Virus record (IMG/VR): IMGVR_UViG_3300020129_000338
Coordinates: 1-36,358 of that record
DNA from: a virus
DNA: 36,358 nt
Direction: 5' to 3' (one strand)
Within the stretch, counting starts at the first letter, position 1, and the number at the start of each line of letters is the position of its first letter. The position numbers and the translations under genes are program-made. Shown one piece after another: positions 16,465-24,207 of the stretch. Below the pieces are notes generated by a model. The model was not told the origin of the DNA. It saw nothing but the letters and a program-made list of their open reading frames with translations, and ran no database searches.

Positions 16465-17088
16465 CGCCGTTGACCTTCCGCGGCGGCAGCCGGCGCGCAC
16501 CCTTGGCTAGGGTCTTGAAGAACGTCTGCACGGCCTCCGGACCCTCAGCCATGCTCTGCTCATCTTCCTTCTTGCTGCCGAATGGATTGGTTTTCACGAT
16601 GAAATCGATCCTCCCCTTCAGCGCCAAGTTGATTTGCGAGAGCGGCGTGTTCAGAACGGTCTGCGGGTTCCAGCCAAGCCAGCCGGTCGCGGTTTCGAAT
16701 ACCTGATCGATGTAGTCATCGATCGTCAGGAACCGTTTCCCTCCGCACTCTCCATCTCGGCTGCGGCAGCAGCGACGTCATCAGGCATCGGCTTGCCACC
16801 GTTGCTGAGGACACCGACATAGTTCAGCAGGCCGACGAGCAGTTCGGTGTTGAGCCCGTTCTTGAACACCGCTTCAGGAACGTCCCGGCCGGCACGGACT
16901 CCGGCCATGTTCGCACCGTGGAGGATCACACTGACGATGGTCGACAGATCCTGGTCGACGATGGCCTGACGCACCTTGCCCAGTCCGCCACCGGATGAGA
17001 TGGCGCTGAGTGCCTTCAGGGTCGGACGGAGGACGATCTCGTCTCCGTTGAGGCGGATGACGACATCCCCCTCGTTGATCTTGGCCAT
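16457..17088 (-). CDS. Tail assembly chaperone G-T fusion made by -1 frameshift
   Basis: A second open frame, -1 relative to the 16726-17088 gene, runs without its own clear start from 16735 to a TGA at 16457-16459. It reads FLTIDDYIDQVFETATGWLGW, then a helix (LNTPLSQINLALKGRIDFI) and a basic tail. It has no ribosome site, begins inside the end of the first gene and ends overlapping the tape measure start, the arrangement of lambda G-T. Slippage at GGGAAAC (16735-16741) would join 118 residues of the first frame to 92 residues of the second, giving about 210 residues. The product would chaperone the tape measure and recruit tube protein. Frameshifting is inferred from sequence only. Confidence 0.72.
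16702..16741 (-). promoter_or_regulatory. Programmed -1 frameshift site: slippery heptamer plus stem-loop
   Basis: On the minus strand GGGAAAC occupies 16741-16735 in the X-XXY-YYZ register (0-frame codons GGA AAC), four codons before the 0-frame TGA. It differs from the lambda GGGAAAG site only in the last base. After a 4-base spacer a hairpin starts: CCT (16730-16728) pairs with AGG (16704-16702) and GATCGAT (16724-16718) with ATCGATC (16711-16705), with a 3-base bulge and a 6-base loop. Confidence 0.75.
16726..17088 (-). CDS. Tail assembly chaperone, short form (GTA gp10 / TAC_11-like)
   Basis: A 120-residue protein, MAKINEGDVVIRLNGDEIVLRPTLKA, matching the small tail assembly chaperone of GTAs and related phages: an N-terminal beta pair followed by helices (ALSAISSGGGLGKVRQAIV, TIVSVILHGANMAGV) and an Ala/Glu-rich end (DDVAAAAAEMESAEG). 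It is the 0-frame product; a minority of ribosomes probably shift at codons 117-118 to make the longer form. AGGAAAACCCC precedes the ATG. Its place between tube and tape measure genes is diagnostic. Confidence 0.85.
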   Translation of the reverse strand: MAKINEGDVVIRLNGDEIVLRPTLKALSAISSGGGLGKVRQAIVDQDLSTIVSVILHGANMAGVRAGRDVPEAVFKNGLNTELLVGLLNYVGVLSNGGKPMPDDVAAAAAEMESAEGNGS

Positions 17089-17125
17089 GGGGTTTTCCTA
17101 TGCCGGGGCGTTCGGGGCGTAGAGA

Positions 17126-17156
17126 GGTCGGCGGCGCCCCGATAGCTCCGCCGACC
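17126..17156 (-). terminator. Attenuator-like hairpin between tail tube and chaperone genes
   Basis: GGTCGGCGG (17126-17134) is perfectly complementary to CCGCCGACC (17148-17156) with a 13-base loop. On the minus strand it is followed by TCTCTAC, not a full T run. It lies in the 90-base gap between tube stop and chaperone start, so partial termination or mRNA end protection could set the high tube to chaperone ratio. Confidence 0.45.
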
Positions 17157-17178
17157 CCAGGCCTGCGCAGGCTTTCTG

Positions 17179-17661
17179 TTAGGCGGCGCCGATGAAAATC
17201 TCGGTGTTCACCTCGATCCGGATATTCGCTTTGACGATGTTGTTGACGCTCCCGAACTGGAACTCGTACGAGAAAACTTTACCGCCGAAATAGATCGTAT
17301 CGAATGCCGCATCAGCGCCGTTCAGTGTGACCTTGAACGGGAAGGTATCCTGATTCGGACTATTCGCGGCCGCCTCGAGTATGGCTTGCCCAGGATCGGT
17401 GAGATCGGACGCGACGACCATTGCCATGGTGCCGCCGTTGTAGCCACCCTTGTATTTATACATTCGACCGTCCTTCACCGCTTGGAAGGACACCAAGTCG
17501 AACACTTTGCCAAAGTTACCGACACTCTCAATCTGACCGACCTCAGCGTTCACCGACAGCGCGGTAAAGTCGGCAATCGTGTCCGCGCCAGTCTCGATGT
17601 TCACCAAAGGCGTATCACCAACGTATAGACGCGTGCCGAGCACGCCAACAGAACCGGTCAT
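17179..17661 (-). CDS. Major tail tube protein (GTA gp9-like)
   Basis: A 160-residue beta-rich protein: GSVGVLGTRLYVGD at the N-terminus, EVGQIESVGNFGKVFDLVSFQ in the middle, and NIVKANIRIEVNTEI at the C-terminus, all typical of the phage_tail_2/GTA tube family. It stacks as hexameric rings around the tape measure. GGAAGGAG lies 7 bases before the ATG, one of the strongest ribosome sites in the window, consistent with high demand. Confidence 0.85.
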   Translation of the reverse strand: MTGSVGVLGTRLYVGDTPLVNIETGADTIADFTALSVNAEVGQIESVGNFGKVFDLVSFQAVKDGRMYKYKGGYNGGTMAMVVASDLTDPGQAILEAAANSPNQDTFPFKVTLNGADAAFDTIYFGGKVFSYEFQFGSVNNIVKANIRIEVNTEIFIGAA

Positions 17662-17747
17662 GACCGAACTCCTTCCAGGGATGACAGAAATCCGGCGGCT
17701 GCAGTCGTCCCGCTTCGGTCACGCCACCGCGGTGACCGACGGGTAGG

Positions 17748-18200
17748 CTATCGAACGTCGATGACGATGAACGGCACGCTGCCTGAGCACCGGTAGTAAT
17801 TGCCGTTCGGCTGCTGCCGCGGAATGTCCCGGTCGTACATGCTGCGCATCTCGACCGGCGATGGCGGGTTGCCACCATCCATATTGACGCCGGGGGCGAT
17901 AGAGCGAAGCTCCAGCAGGTTCGTCATAGTCTCCACCAAAGCGATGCTGGTCGCCTTGCCGGAACCGAGCGGCGTGAACGCGTGGAAGAAGATGACACCG
18001 GCCTCGATGGAGCTGCGCAGGCCAGGACTGCCGAAGATCCCCTTCTCTGCGTAGGTGCCCTCGATATCGATCGCGACAAACGTCTCAGTCGGATCGTCGA
18101 GCGTGTTCTCCCAAACGAGCGGCACGGCGGCATAGGCCGACGCGGCCCAGCCCGCCTCGATATGCGTGCGCAACGCGGCCTCGGCGCTCGCCCAGTCCAT
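17748..18200 (-). CDS. Tail terminator protein, DUF4128-like
   Basis: A 150-residue protein: MDWASAEAALRTHIEAGWA then VPLVWENTLDDP and FVAIDIEGTYAEKGIFGSPGLR, with IEAGVIFFHAFTPLGSGKATSIALVETM in the middle. These are the features of the tail terminator family (lambda gpU-like) that caps the tail and joins it to the neck. The ATG directly follows the upstream TAA. Position between the neck gene and tube gene supports the call. Confidence 0.75.
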   Translation of the reverse strand: MDWASAEAALRTHIEAGWAASAYAAVPLVWENTLDDPTETFVAIDIEGTYAEKGIFGSPGLRSSIEAGVIFFHAFTPLGSGKATSIALVETMTNLLELRSIAPGVNMDGGNPPSPVEMRSMYDRDIPRQQPNGNYYRCSGSVPFIVIDVR

Positions 18201-18884
18201 TTAGCTGAACTGCCTCGGCGCGAACTGCACACCGGGATAGGTGATCGGCATGCCAGCCCTCGCATCGTTCCTGGGGGCGCCATAGCGCCGGCCGCGATAG
18301 ATGTGCCGCAGGTCGTGCTTGAGCGTGTATGCCGCCTCAAGATCGAGGAACACGATCTGCGCTTCCACCAAGTTTCCGTATTTCGCCAGCACGGCCTGGC
18401 GCACCTTCTCAACGATGCCGGGCGGCACATAGCGCTCGAAGCCCTTCGCGCCCGTGTTGATCTTCCGGGAATAGGGTTGGTTGTTGGTCAAGATGACCTC
18501 GGCATCCGGAGGGATATCCACCTCGTCCGTCTTCCGCCCGTCCACCAGAAAGAACCACGACTCCCGGTAAAGCCCAGGATGCCCCGGCCGCGTGTCGTTC
18601 GCCTGTCCGACCGGAGAGAATTCCCGCGCCATCTTCAGGGCATAAGGCATGATCTCGCTCATGCGCAGGAATCTGTAGACGATGATCCCGAAGGGCTTCA
18701 CCTCCTCCTCGGCCGCGGCCGCGTGGCCATCGACCTCAAGCTTCACGCTTGGGCGTGGACTCTGCGTGCCCAGGTAAGCGGCCAGTCCCGCCTTCGCAGC
18801 GGCGATGTGGCGGCGTTTGGCCTCGGCCGGGCCATACCGGTCCAGTTGCAGCCGGATAACCGTCTCGAACGCGCGGAGGGCCAT
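18201..18884 (-). CDS. Neck/tail completion protein, HK97 gp10-like
   Basis: A 227-residue protein beginning MALRAFETVIRLQLDRYGP. The second half, YRESWFFLVDGRKTD, AEVILTNNQPYSRKINTGAKGF and VPPGIVEKVRQAVLAKYG, is the conserved core of neck proteins seen in alphaproteobacterial siphophages. The ATG at 18884 overlaps the upstream TAA by one base (TAATG). A longer open frame to 19223 reads through the upstream gene and is rejected. The family call rests on position and local motifs. Confidence 0.65.
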   Translation of the reverse strand: MALRAFETVIRLQLDRYGPAEAKRRHIAAAKAGLAAYLGTQSPRPSVKLEVDGHAAAAEEEVKPFGIIVYRFLRMSEIMPYALKMAREFSPVGQANDTRPGHPGLYRESWFFLVDGRKTDEVDIPPDAEVILTNNQPYSRKINTGAKGFERYVPPGIVEKVRQAVLAKYGNLVEAQIVFLDLEAAYTLKHDLRHIYRGRRYGAPRNDARAGMPITYPGVQFAPRQFS

Positions 18885-19213
18885 TATGCGCCCAGCGTCG
18901 TGATCCGGTGCATGACGGTCACCGCGCCTATGATGACCGGATCGTTCGTCGCAATATTCAACGTCTTCCCCTGTGTGATGATCTGGTCGTTCCGCTTCGG
19001 TGGGCCTGGCCAGCCAGCCTGGGCGATCTCGAGGTCGGAGATGACAACCCTCCGCTGGAACTGCGCCATGTTGCCAGCCAACGGCTGTTGCATCGCGTCG
19101 TCGATCTTCGCGAGCACAACGACGTCGATCGGCGGCGTGCCCTGACGACGCAAGATCACTTCCTCGGCGCGCGTCGTCAGCATTCCAAACACGTTTTGTG
19201 GCGTGAAGGTCAT
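18884..19213 (-). CDS. Probable head closure/stopper protein
   Basis: A 109-residue beta-rich protein (EVILRRQGTPPIDVVVLAKID, AQFQRRVVISDLEIAQAGWPGPPKR, DQIITQGKTLNIATNDPVIIGAVTVMHRI). Size, strand-rich pattern and position two genes after the connector fit the head-tail joining proteins that form the neck ring. It overlaps both neighbours, by 4 bases (ATGA) upstream and 1 base downstream. No catalytic motif is present. Confidence 0.6.
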   Translation of the reverse strand: MTFTPQNVFGMLTTRAEEVILRRQGTPPIDVVVLAKIDDAMQQPLAGNMAQFQRRVVISDLEIAQAGWPGPPKRNDQIITQGKTLNIATNDPVIIGAVTVMHRITTLGA

Positions 19214-19401
19214 TGCTTTCCACAGGTCTCGATTAAACGGATCAGCACCCTCTCACGGGCGGCGAGCTGACTGTCCATGTGCCAGACCAGCCCGCCGACC
19301 ATGAGCAAATTGATGGCTATCAACGCAAGAAACTGGGCCGGGAGACCGGTAATCAACCGGCCTCCCAGACCCACGATGGACTTGGTCTCTTCTTCGGTCA
19401 C
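19210..19401 (-). CDS. Small single-pass membrane protein
   Basis: A 63-residue protein with a short charged N-terminus (TEEETKSIVGLGGRL), one hydrophobic helix (FLALIAINLLMVGGLVWHM) and a basic amphipathic C-terminus (AARERVLIRLIETCGKQ). It starts with GTG at 19401 and its last 4 bases overlap the head closure gene. Similar small proteins are common in rhizobial and related prophages without known function. A holin role is conceivable, but one membrane helix inside the head-neck operon is weak evidence. Confidence 0.6.
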   Translation of the reverse strand: MTEEETKSIVGLGGRLITGLPAQFLALIAINLLMVGGLVWHMDSQLAARERVLIRLIETCGKQ

Positions 19402-19412
19402 TTACAGCACGT

Positions 19413-20039
19413 TTACTTCTTCGGCTGTGGCGTCGGAGGCAGGTCTTGGTTCGGTGCGCCTGGCACTGGCGGCAGGTCTTGGTTAGGCAGACCCGGCACC
19501 GTAGACGGTGGAATTACGATCGGATGCGCCGGTTTTAGTGACGTATCAATCGTGGTCCAGCGGTAGCCGACACCCACCACCCAGATGAAGCACAGCACCT
19601 GCCCGGTCACGCTGGGTGGCAACGGCGGCCACACGGCGCCGGGAGGCAGTGGCAGATCGTTGTTCGGCGCCTTGGGCCGATAAATCGGATGCGTTGGCAG
19701 AACGGGCGCGAGCGGCAAGTCATGGTTCGGAAACACGGGCGGGCTCGGCCAGATCCCGGGCACGACGGGGATGCCATATGACGGATCGACGGGATACGTC
19801 GGGGGCAGTGGCTGGTGGCTTGGATACGGCGGCGGGATCGGCTGGTGCGAGGGGCGTTCGCCGCCCGGTGCGATCGGATGGCTCACGACTGGCGGGAGCG
19901 GAATTCCGTAGCCAGGATCGACGGGTCCACCAGGCGGGACAGGTTGGTGGCTCGGATAGTTCGGCCCGCCGGGTAGATCTTGGTTCGGGCCGCCGGGCAC
20001 CACGATGATGCTGCCCTCGGGGAGAGGAAATGCTGCCAT
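19413..20039 (-). CDS. Proline-rich repeat protein
   Basis: A 208-residue protein of which about one third is Pro. Short units recur: GGPNQDLP, PSHQPVPP, PVDPGYGIPLPP, PNHDLPLAP, PNNDLPLPP, PNQDLPPVP. A single non-repetitive hydrophobic segment, VLCFIWVVGVGYRWTTIDTS, lies near residue 155. The pattern implies an extended polyproline-type rod. GGAG lies 7 bases before the ATG. The location between connector and neck genes suggests a virion or head-decoration role, but nothing shows it directly. Confidence 0.6.
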   Translation of the reverse strand: MAAFPLPEGSIIVVPGGPNQDLPGGPNYPSHQPVPPGGPVDPGYGIPLPPVVSHPIAPGGERPSHQPIPPPYPSHQPLPPTYPVDPSYGIPVVPGIWPSPPVFPNHDLPLAPVLPTHPIYRPKAPNNDLPLPPGAVWPPLPPSVTGQVLCFIWVVGVGYRWTTIDTSLKPAHPIVIPPSTVPGLPNQDLPPVPGAPNQDLPPTPQPKK

Positions 20040-20159
20040 TACATCGCTCCATTAAGTTTCAGCTTGAACCCGTGATCGTGACGTATCGCCCGGCGCATAC
20101 GGGGCACTGCGCTGGCAATTCAGTGGCCGTCATCGTCCTGGGTTGATTAAGACCACGAC

Positions 20160-20855
20160 TTAAGCGATTGCGTGATCGCGGTAATTGCTGATGGTGTCAG
20201 CAACAGGCTGCAGATCAGGCGGCAGGGCTTCGTAGAGGCTCTGCTGCGACAGCGGCACCCAGTAGTCCTCCGAGCCGACGTTCTCGATCTGGAAGCGACG
20301 CAGCAATGGATCGCGCGATGATGCCGCCCATTTGTGCCGAAGGATCGTCATCACGGCATCGGTCACGTCTGGAGGGATCGGATAGTAGCCGGCGGAGTAC
20401 TGCACCGTGACACCGCTGCCGCACCAGTTCCCGCGGCAATTGCCGATGAGCCGATAGATCAGCCCACCGGTCTCATTCCACTCGTAGGCGTCTGGCGTCA
20501 GCGTGTTGGTATCCTCGAGGACGCTGCTGACGAAGGTCACCGGGCGGCGGCGAAGCTTGATCGGCAGGCCATATGGATGGCTGCCGCCCCAACCGTGGCC
20601 ATGATGGTAATTGGTCAGTTGGTGGATGCCGGAATAGCCATAGCCACCACCAATCAGACGAAACACCTCGGAGACGTTCTCCTCGGGAAACACGACCCCG
20701 CAGATATTGGCAAAACGGACGGACGTCGCCGTGATCCAGCGCTGGAGCTTGGCATCGCTCGCCGTGTTGGTGATGCCGAGCTCGTCCTTTACCGTCTCGA
20801 GGTCGATCAGGTCGTAGCTGCTCGCCGGATCGATGACTGTCAGGATGCTGTCCAT
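20160..20855 (-). CDS. Head-tail connector protein, gp6-like
   Basis: A 231-residue protein. The N-terminus DLIDLETVKDELGITNTASDAKLQRWITATSVRFANICG is the conserved helical opening of HK97 gp6-like connector (adaptor) proteins, which form the ring below the portal. LPIKLRRRPVTFVSSVLED and VTVQYSAGYYPIPPDVTDAVMTILRHKW continue the fold. A His/Gly/Tyr-rich insertion (GIHQLTNYHHGHGWGGSHPYG) sits near residues 80-100. The ATG at 20855 overlaps the stop of the last glycan-cassette gene as TGATG, coupling the connector to that cassette. Confidence 0.8.
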   Translation of the reverse strand: MDSILTVIDPASSYDLIDLETVKDELGITNTASDAKLQRWITATSVRFANICGVVFPEENVSEVFRLIGGGYGYSGIHQLTNYHHGHGWGGSHPYGLPIKLRRRPVTFVSSVLEDTNTLTPDAYEWNETGGLIYRLIGNCRGNWCGSGVTVQYSAGYYPIPPDVTDAVMTILRHKWAASSRDPLLRRFQIENVGSEDYWVPLSQQSLYEALPPDLQPVADTISNYRDHAIA

Positions 20856-21649
20856 CAGGCCATCAGCCTCCACAGGGTGCCATCGATCAGTTCACTTTCG
20901 TTGAACTGGCAGTATGCGAGCGAATGTACCCACTTCGTCCGATCCGGCATGGCGGGCCGCTCGATCATCTTGAGATCCGTCCGTCCAACCAGCGCGGCCG
21001 CACTGTCGGGGTGCACGAACACCGGACAGCCGAGGATGACCGCCTCCACCGCGGCGATCGAGCCGTGCGACACCAACGCGTGCGCGCCTTCGATGTCAGC
21101 CTGCAGGGGGCGCTTCGTCTCCTTGTCGCGGATCACAAGCTGCCTGTCGGTCACTCGGGCCAGCGCGTCGATCGTGTCGGCGGTCCAGCTTTGGCAGAGG
21201 TGAAACGCCGCATAGGTGCGTGTCGGCGCCGCGATGACGATATGCCGACCGTCCCTCCGCCAGGGCGCGACACCGATCTTCAGTGCGTTCCAGCGATCGT
21301 CTGACACGTCCCGGATGGTCTGCATCTGATAGCTGCCGGGATGCCACCGGTAGTAGCCGCCATGCTCGCCTCGCGGCAGCCAGGTCGCGAACACACGGCG
21401 CGCGTAGCCGCGATCCCAGTATACGAACGGCCTACCCGTCCGCCGCCACTCGGCAATCAATGACGTCAGCAAAGGCGTGCAGCCGACAATCGGGATGAAG
21501 TCGGAGGAGAGCGCGGCCATTGCCTCGACGTCGTGTCGGACAATCCTGCCACCCTTAGCGACGATGTGTCGGCCGATGCGTTCGAACAGGTCCAGCTTGA
21601 ACTTCTTCAGTTCTGGTGGGATCCAGAGGCAGGCCTGCGCCGGGTTCAT
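20855..21649 (-). CDS. GT-B-like glycosyltransferase / capsule-synthesis-like protein
   Basis: A 264-residue protein beginning MNPAQACLWIPPELKKFK. The C-terminal half has ADIEGAHALVSHGSIAAVEAVILGCPVFVHPDSAA, the motif by which GT-B transferases and capsule-synthesis (PF05159-type) proteins bind nucleotide sugar. RRDGRHIVIAAPTRTYAAF resembles the second Rossmann start. The N-terminal part is unusually short. It overlaps the gene before and after by one base each (TGATG). The donor and acceptor sugars cannot be told from sequence. Confidence 0.65.
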   Translation of the reverse strand: MNPAQACLWIPPELKKFKLDLFERIGRHIVAKGGRIVRHDVEAMAALSSDFIPIVGCTPLLTSLIAEWRRTGRPFVYWDRGYARRVFATWLPRGEHGGYYRWHPGSYQMQTIRDVSDDRWNALKIGVAPWRRDGRHIVIAAPTRTYAAFHLCQSWTADTIDALARVTDRQLVIRDKETKRPLQADIEGAHALVSHGSIAAVEAVILGCPVFVHPDSAAALVGRTDLKMIERPAMPDRTKWVHSLAYCQFNESELIDGTLWRLMA

Positions 21650-22296
21650 CACGCCACCCAGTTCTGCTGGACCCACGGCAGCTTTGTGAACAGGCTCGGA
21701 TCCCGATAACCCGGAAACACCACCAGCCTCGCATCAGCCGGAAGCGCCGTGCGTCCATCCGGCCACCCGGGCTTCTGGAACGCGTAAACGCCGCTCTCTG
21801 CACCGACCTTCCAACCCGCCGCATCCGGCAGCTTGTGCGCGAGCCAGCCCTGATCGTCGGGGAACCGATAATACGGGATGGTCGCCGCGGCCTCGAGCGA
21901 GAAGTCGGACCACACATCTGGCCGATAACCGCCCCTTACCATCATAACCGATCCGTTAAAGGGACACGGGTTCGAGGCATTGGCCCCTTGCAGGATGAGG
22001 AACGGCTCGGGCCGATCGAATAGCGGATCGAGCGGGCCGGTCACAATGCTATCGAGGTCGAGGCACACCAAGCGCTCGCCCGATCCGATGCCCTGGCGCG
22101 CCTGCCAGTCCGGATCGAACATCCGGAGTCGAGCGAAGCAGCCCGACGCGAGAACGAGACGCTCGTCGCCCCGCTCTGGATGAAAGACTGACCACCGGTA
22201 GGGCTGCTTGAGATGACGTCCCACGCCCGCCCGCAGCCTGTCGATGTACTCAACGCCATACTTGGGGCCCCAGTGCCAGCAGCAGACGTGCAGCAT
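21649..22296 (-). CDS. GT-A-like nucleotide-diphospho-sugar transferase
   Basis: A 215-residue protein: MLHVCCWHWGPKYGVEYIDRL, then LVCLDLDSIVTGPLDPLFD with the DxD metal/nucleotide-sugar motif near residue 80, followed by PCPFNGSVMMVRGGYRPDVWSDF and DDQGWLAHKL. This is the layout of a compact alphaproteobacterial GT-A family. The DxD is intact, so it should be active. The ATG at 22296 lies 2 bases after the upstream stop. Confidence 0.75.
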   Translation of the reverse strand: MLHVCCWHWGPKYGVEYIDRLRAGVGRHLKQPYRWSVFHPERGDERLVLASGCFARLRMFDPDWQARQGIGSGERLVCLDLDSIVTGPLDPLFDRPEPFLILQGANASNPCPFNGSVMMVRGGYRPDVWSDFSLEAAATIPYYRFPDDQGWLAHKLPDAAGWKVGAESGVYAFQKPGWPDGRTALPADARLVVFPGYRDPSLFTKLPWVQQNWVA

Positions 22297-22298
22297 GC

Positions 22299-22859
22299 TC
22301 AGTCTCGCACCCACAAGATCCCGAGCCCGTTGTCCCGCCCGGTCGGGTCGAGCCGGATCTCCTCGTGGCGATAGCTCTCCTTGATGTTGGTCCAGAATAG
22401 CGGGACGTCGATCTGGTAACCGGTCCAATCTGGCGGCCGCGACCACGCGATATCATGGAACGCCACGATGCGGCCCATGGGGCCGTAGTGCATCCAGTCG
22501 GCGCGCACGAACGGCAGCGTGTGACCGCCGTCGATCAGGATTAGATCGAACGGCCCGAGCGCCGAAACCTGGCTGACCACCGCGTCGTCCGTGCTGTCGC
22601 CCCAGATCAGGTGCGTGTCGTAACCGAGCCTCTTCAGTTCAGCGACGCAGGCGGTGAGCGCAACGCGACTTTGCGCCCAGTGCTTGTTCCCGGCCGGCAG
22701 ATCGACAGCGACCGCCCTCGATCCCGACGGCATCGCTCTGGTCACCGCGGCGAACGTCCCACCAAACTTGCAGCCGATCTCGAGGTAGCTGCGCACGCCC
22801 TCGCGCGCCACGAGCCCAACGAAGCGAGCCAATTCTGCCGGATGCTGCAGTGCCTTCAC
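22299..22859 (-). CDS. Class I SAM-dependent methyltransferase (Methyltransf_24-like)
   Basis: A 186-residue protein with motif I YLEIGCKFGGTFAAV, an acidic strand end AVDLP, GDSTDD and the FDLILIDGGHTLPFVRADW motif, then GRIVAFHDIAW. This matches methyltransferases of sugar or small-molecule type, with the IDGGH signature. The GTG at 22859 is chosen because it overlaps the upstream stop as GTGA and has GGGAG 6 bases before it; ATG at 22871 is possible and adds four residues. It may methylate the sugar built by the neighbouring transferases. Confidence 0.75.
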   Translation of the reverse strand: MKALQHPAELARFVGLVAREGVRSYLEIGCKFGGTFAAVTRAMPSGSRAVAVDLPAGNKHWAQSRVALTACVAELKRLGYDTHLIWGDSTDDAVVSQVSALGPFDLILIDGGHTLPFVRADWMHYGPMGRIVAFHDIAWSRPPDWTGYQIDVPLFWTNIKESYRHEEIRLDPTGRDNGLGILWVRD

Positions 22860-23425
22860 GGGCGCTCCCATATCGCTGCCACGCCGAGCGTCTTCGAAAT
22901 ATGGGATGTGTGGATCCGTTTCAGCGGCGCGAGCTGCTTATCCAGCACCTTCATCTCCTCGTGGTTCTCCAGCGGCTTGTCCGAGGTCGCGCGCCACCCG
23001 AACCATTTGACTGTGCGTTCTCCGAGACCGGTCATCAGCGCGTCGAGGATGCCAGGATCCATGATGCGCTTCAGCTTGTGATAGGTCGCGAGCATCAGCA
23101 CGATGTCGTAGCGCACACCGCCGAATACCTTCAGCGCCGGCATCCCTCGTGCCAGATCCACCACCTCGAACTGGCTCTCGACGCCGCGCAGGTCAGCGAA
23201 CAGTTGCCTGGCCGTCTCGATGCCCGGAGCGTAGTTGTCGCAGCCGTGCACCAGGCGGGCGCCATTGTTGGCCATTTCAAACGCGACCAACCCGCGATTG
23301 CAGCCGAGATCCATCACCGAGGCGCCCTTGGCACGGATCGTCAGATCCAGCATGCCGTCGAGCCGGATGTCGTGGTAGCCGGCGACCCGCCGCTGCAGCG
23401 TGGTCTCAGTCGTCACGCTGGGCAT
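22856..23425 (-). CDS. Class I SAM-dependent methyltransferase
   Basis: A 189-residue protein with VMDLGCNRGLVAFEMANNG as motif I (SAM-binding glycine loop) near residue 40, LVHGCDNYAPGIETA as motif II and YDIVLMLATYHKL as the post-motif strand. KWFGWRATSDKPLENHEEMKVLD near the C-terminus has no obvious assignment. The start is ATG 23425 (13-base overlap with the GT9-like gene) or GTG 23416 (GTGA overlap); neither has a strong ribosome site. It is the second methyltransferase of the cassette. Confidence 0.7.
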   Translation of the reverse strand: MPSVTTETTLQRRVAGYHDIRLDGMLDLTIRAKGASVMDLGCNRGLVAFEMANNGARLVHGCDNYAPGIETARQLFADLRGVESQFEVVDLARGMPALKVFGGVRYDIVLMLATYHKLKRIMDPGILDALMTGLGERTVKWFGWRATSDKPLENHEEMKVLDKQLAPLKRIHTSHISKTLGVAAIWERP

Positions 23426-24207
23426 AACCGCGCCATGACGTGCTCCAGCACCTCGCCCACGCCAATCGCCTGCATGGCGGCCGCACAATGTGCACAGGGC
23501 TGCAGCGAGCCACAGGCGTCCGCGCCGCCCGTCAGATTGGTGTGCAGGGCGTAGCCGGTGACCTCGGGAGGGATGAAGCCACCGAACAGGACAACGCCCC
23601 CTACGCCCACAGCAGCGGCGCCGTGGTGCAAACCACCCTCGCCACCGATGTAGAGTTTCGCGCGGGCCAGTACCGCCAGAGCACGACGAAAGCCTGGGCT
23701 GGCGAGATGCCGCGCATGTCGGAGCAGCCTGGCGCCGCGATAGTGAAACTGGATCACGTCCCAACCTGTTGCTCGCACAGCGCGCGCAACCTCCTCATAT
23801 CGATCGAACGGCCATTGCTTGTTGGCGACCGGGGACTTCGGCGATGGGTTCGGCTCCATGATGACGAACGGATGATCGCCGGCCAGCTTGGCGAACTGTC
23901 TCTCTTCCTTGGTCAAGTAGATCTCACCAGGAATGCAGCGGAACTGGTAATTCCATTCCCAACGGCCTGGCGTCCAGCGATTGTAAAGACGATTCGATTT
24001 GTAAAACGGGATCCACTCCAGCTCGAATTGGGTATTCACGTTCATGGCCGTCGCTTTCGGCGAAGCGATGTTCGGATTGCCGGCGAAGATCGTCGCGCTG
24101 TTGCTGTCCCACAGGATCCGCTTGCCATCGCCGAAGGCTATCTTCTTGCCCCGTGCCGCGGCACCCTTCGCGAGACCGGTTCCGATCAACTGGTCGCCGA
24201 TGCCCAC
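23413..24207 (-). CDS. Glycosyltransferase family 9-like (heptosyltransferase fold)
   Basis: A 264-residue protein starting MGIGDQLIGTGLAKGAAARG, the N-terminal loop of GT9 enzymes. FVIMEPNPSPKSPVANKQWPF and RYEEVARAVRATGWDVIQF form the second domain, and KLYIGGEGGLHHGAAAVGVGGVVLFGG is the conserved ADP-sugar-binding region. A Cys-rich tail (CGSLQPCAHCAAAM) follows. GT9 enzymes add heptose or similar residues to lipopolysaccharide cores. It is shorter than typical chromosomal GT9 (about 320-350 residues), with the loss in the first domain. The stop of this gene is followed at once by the next overlapping frame. Confidence 0.8.
   Translation of the reverse strand: MGIGDQLIGTGLAKGAAARGKKIAFGDGKRILWDSNSATIFAGNPNIASPKATAMNVNTQFELEWIPFYKSNRLYNRWTPGRWEWNYQFRCIPGEIYLTKEERQFAKLAGDHPFVIMEPNPSPKSPVANKQWPFDRYEEVARAVRATGWDVIQFHYRGARLLRHARHLASPGFRRALAVLARAKLYIGGEGGLHHGAAAVGVGGVVLFGGFIPPEVTGYALHTNLTGGADACGSLQPCAHCAAAMQAIGVGEVLEHVMARLCPA

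Noticed and set aside
17161-17172. Perfect palindrome GCCTGCGCAGGC followed by TTTCTGTT on the plus strand
   Set aside because: It would terminate only rightward transcription, and no rightward gene is present; likely part of the same gap as the attenuator.
18201-19223. A 340-residue minus-strand reading of the neck gene
   Set aside because: The first 113 residues are Arg/His/Asp-rich shadow of the head closure gene; the true start is ATG 18884 with TAATG overlap.
21649-22446. Longer start for the GT-A-like protein
   Set aside because: The extra 50 residues lie inside the methyltransferase gene in another frame; the real start is 22296.
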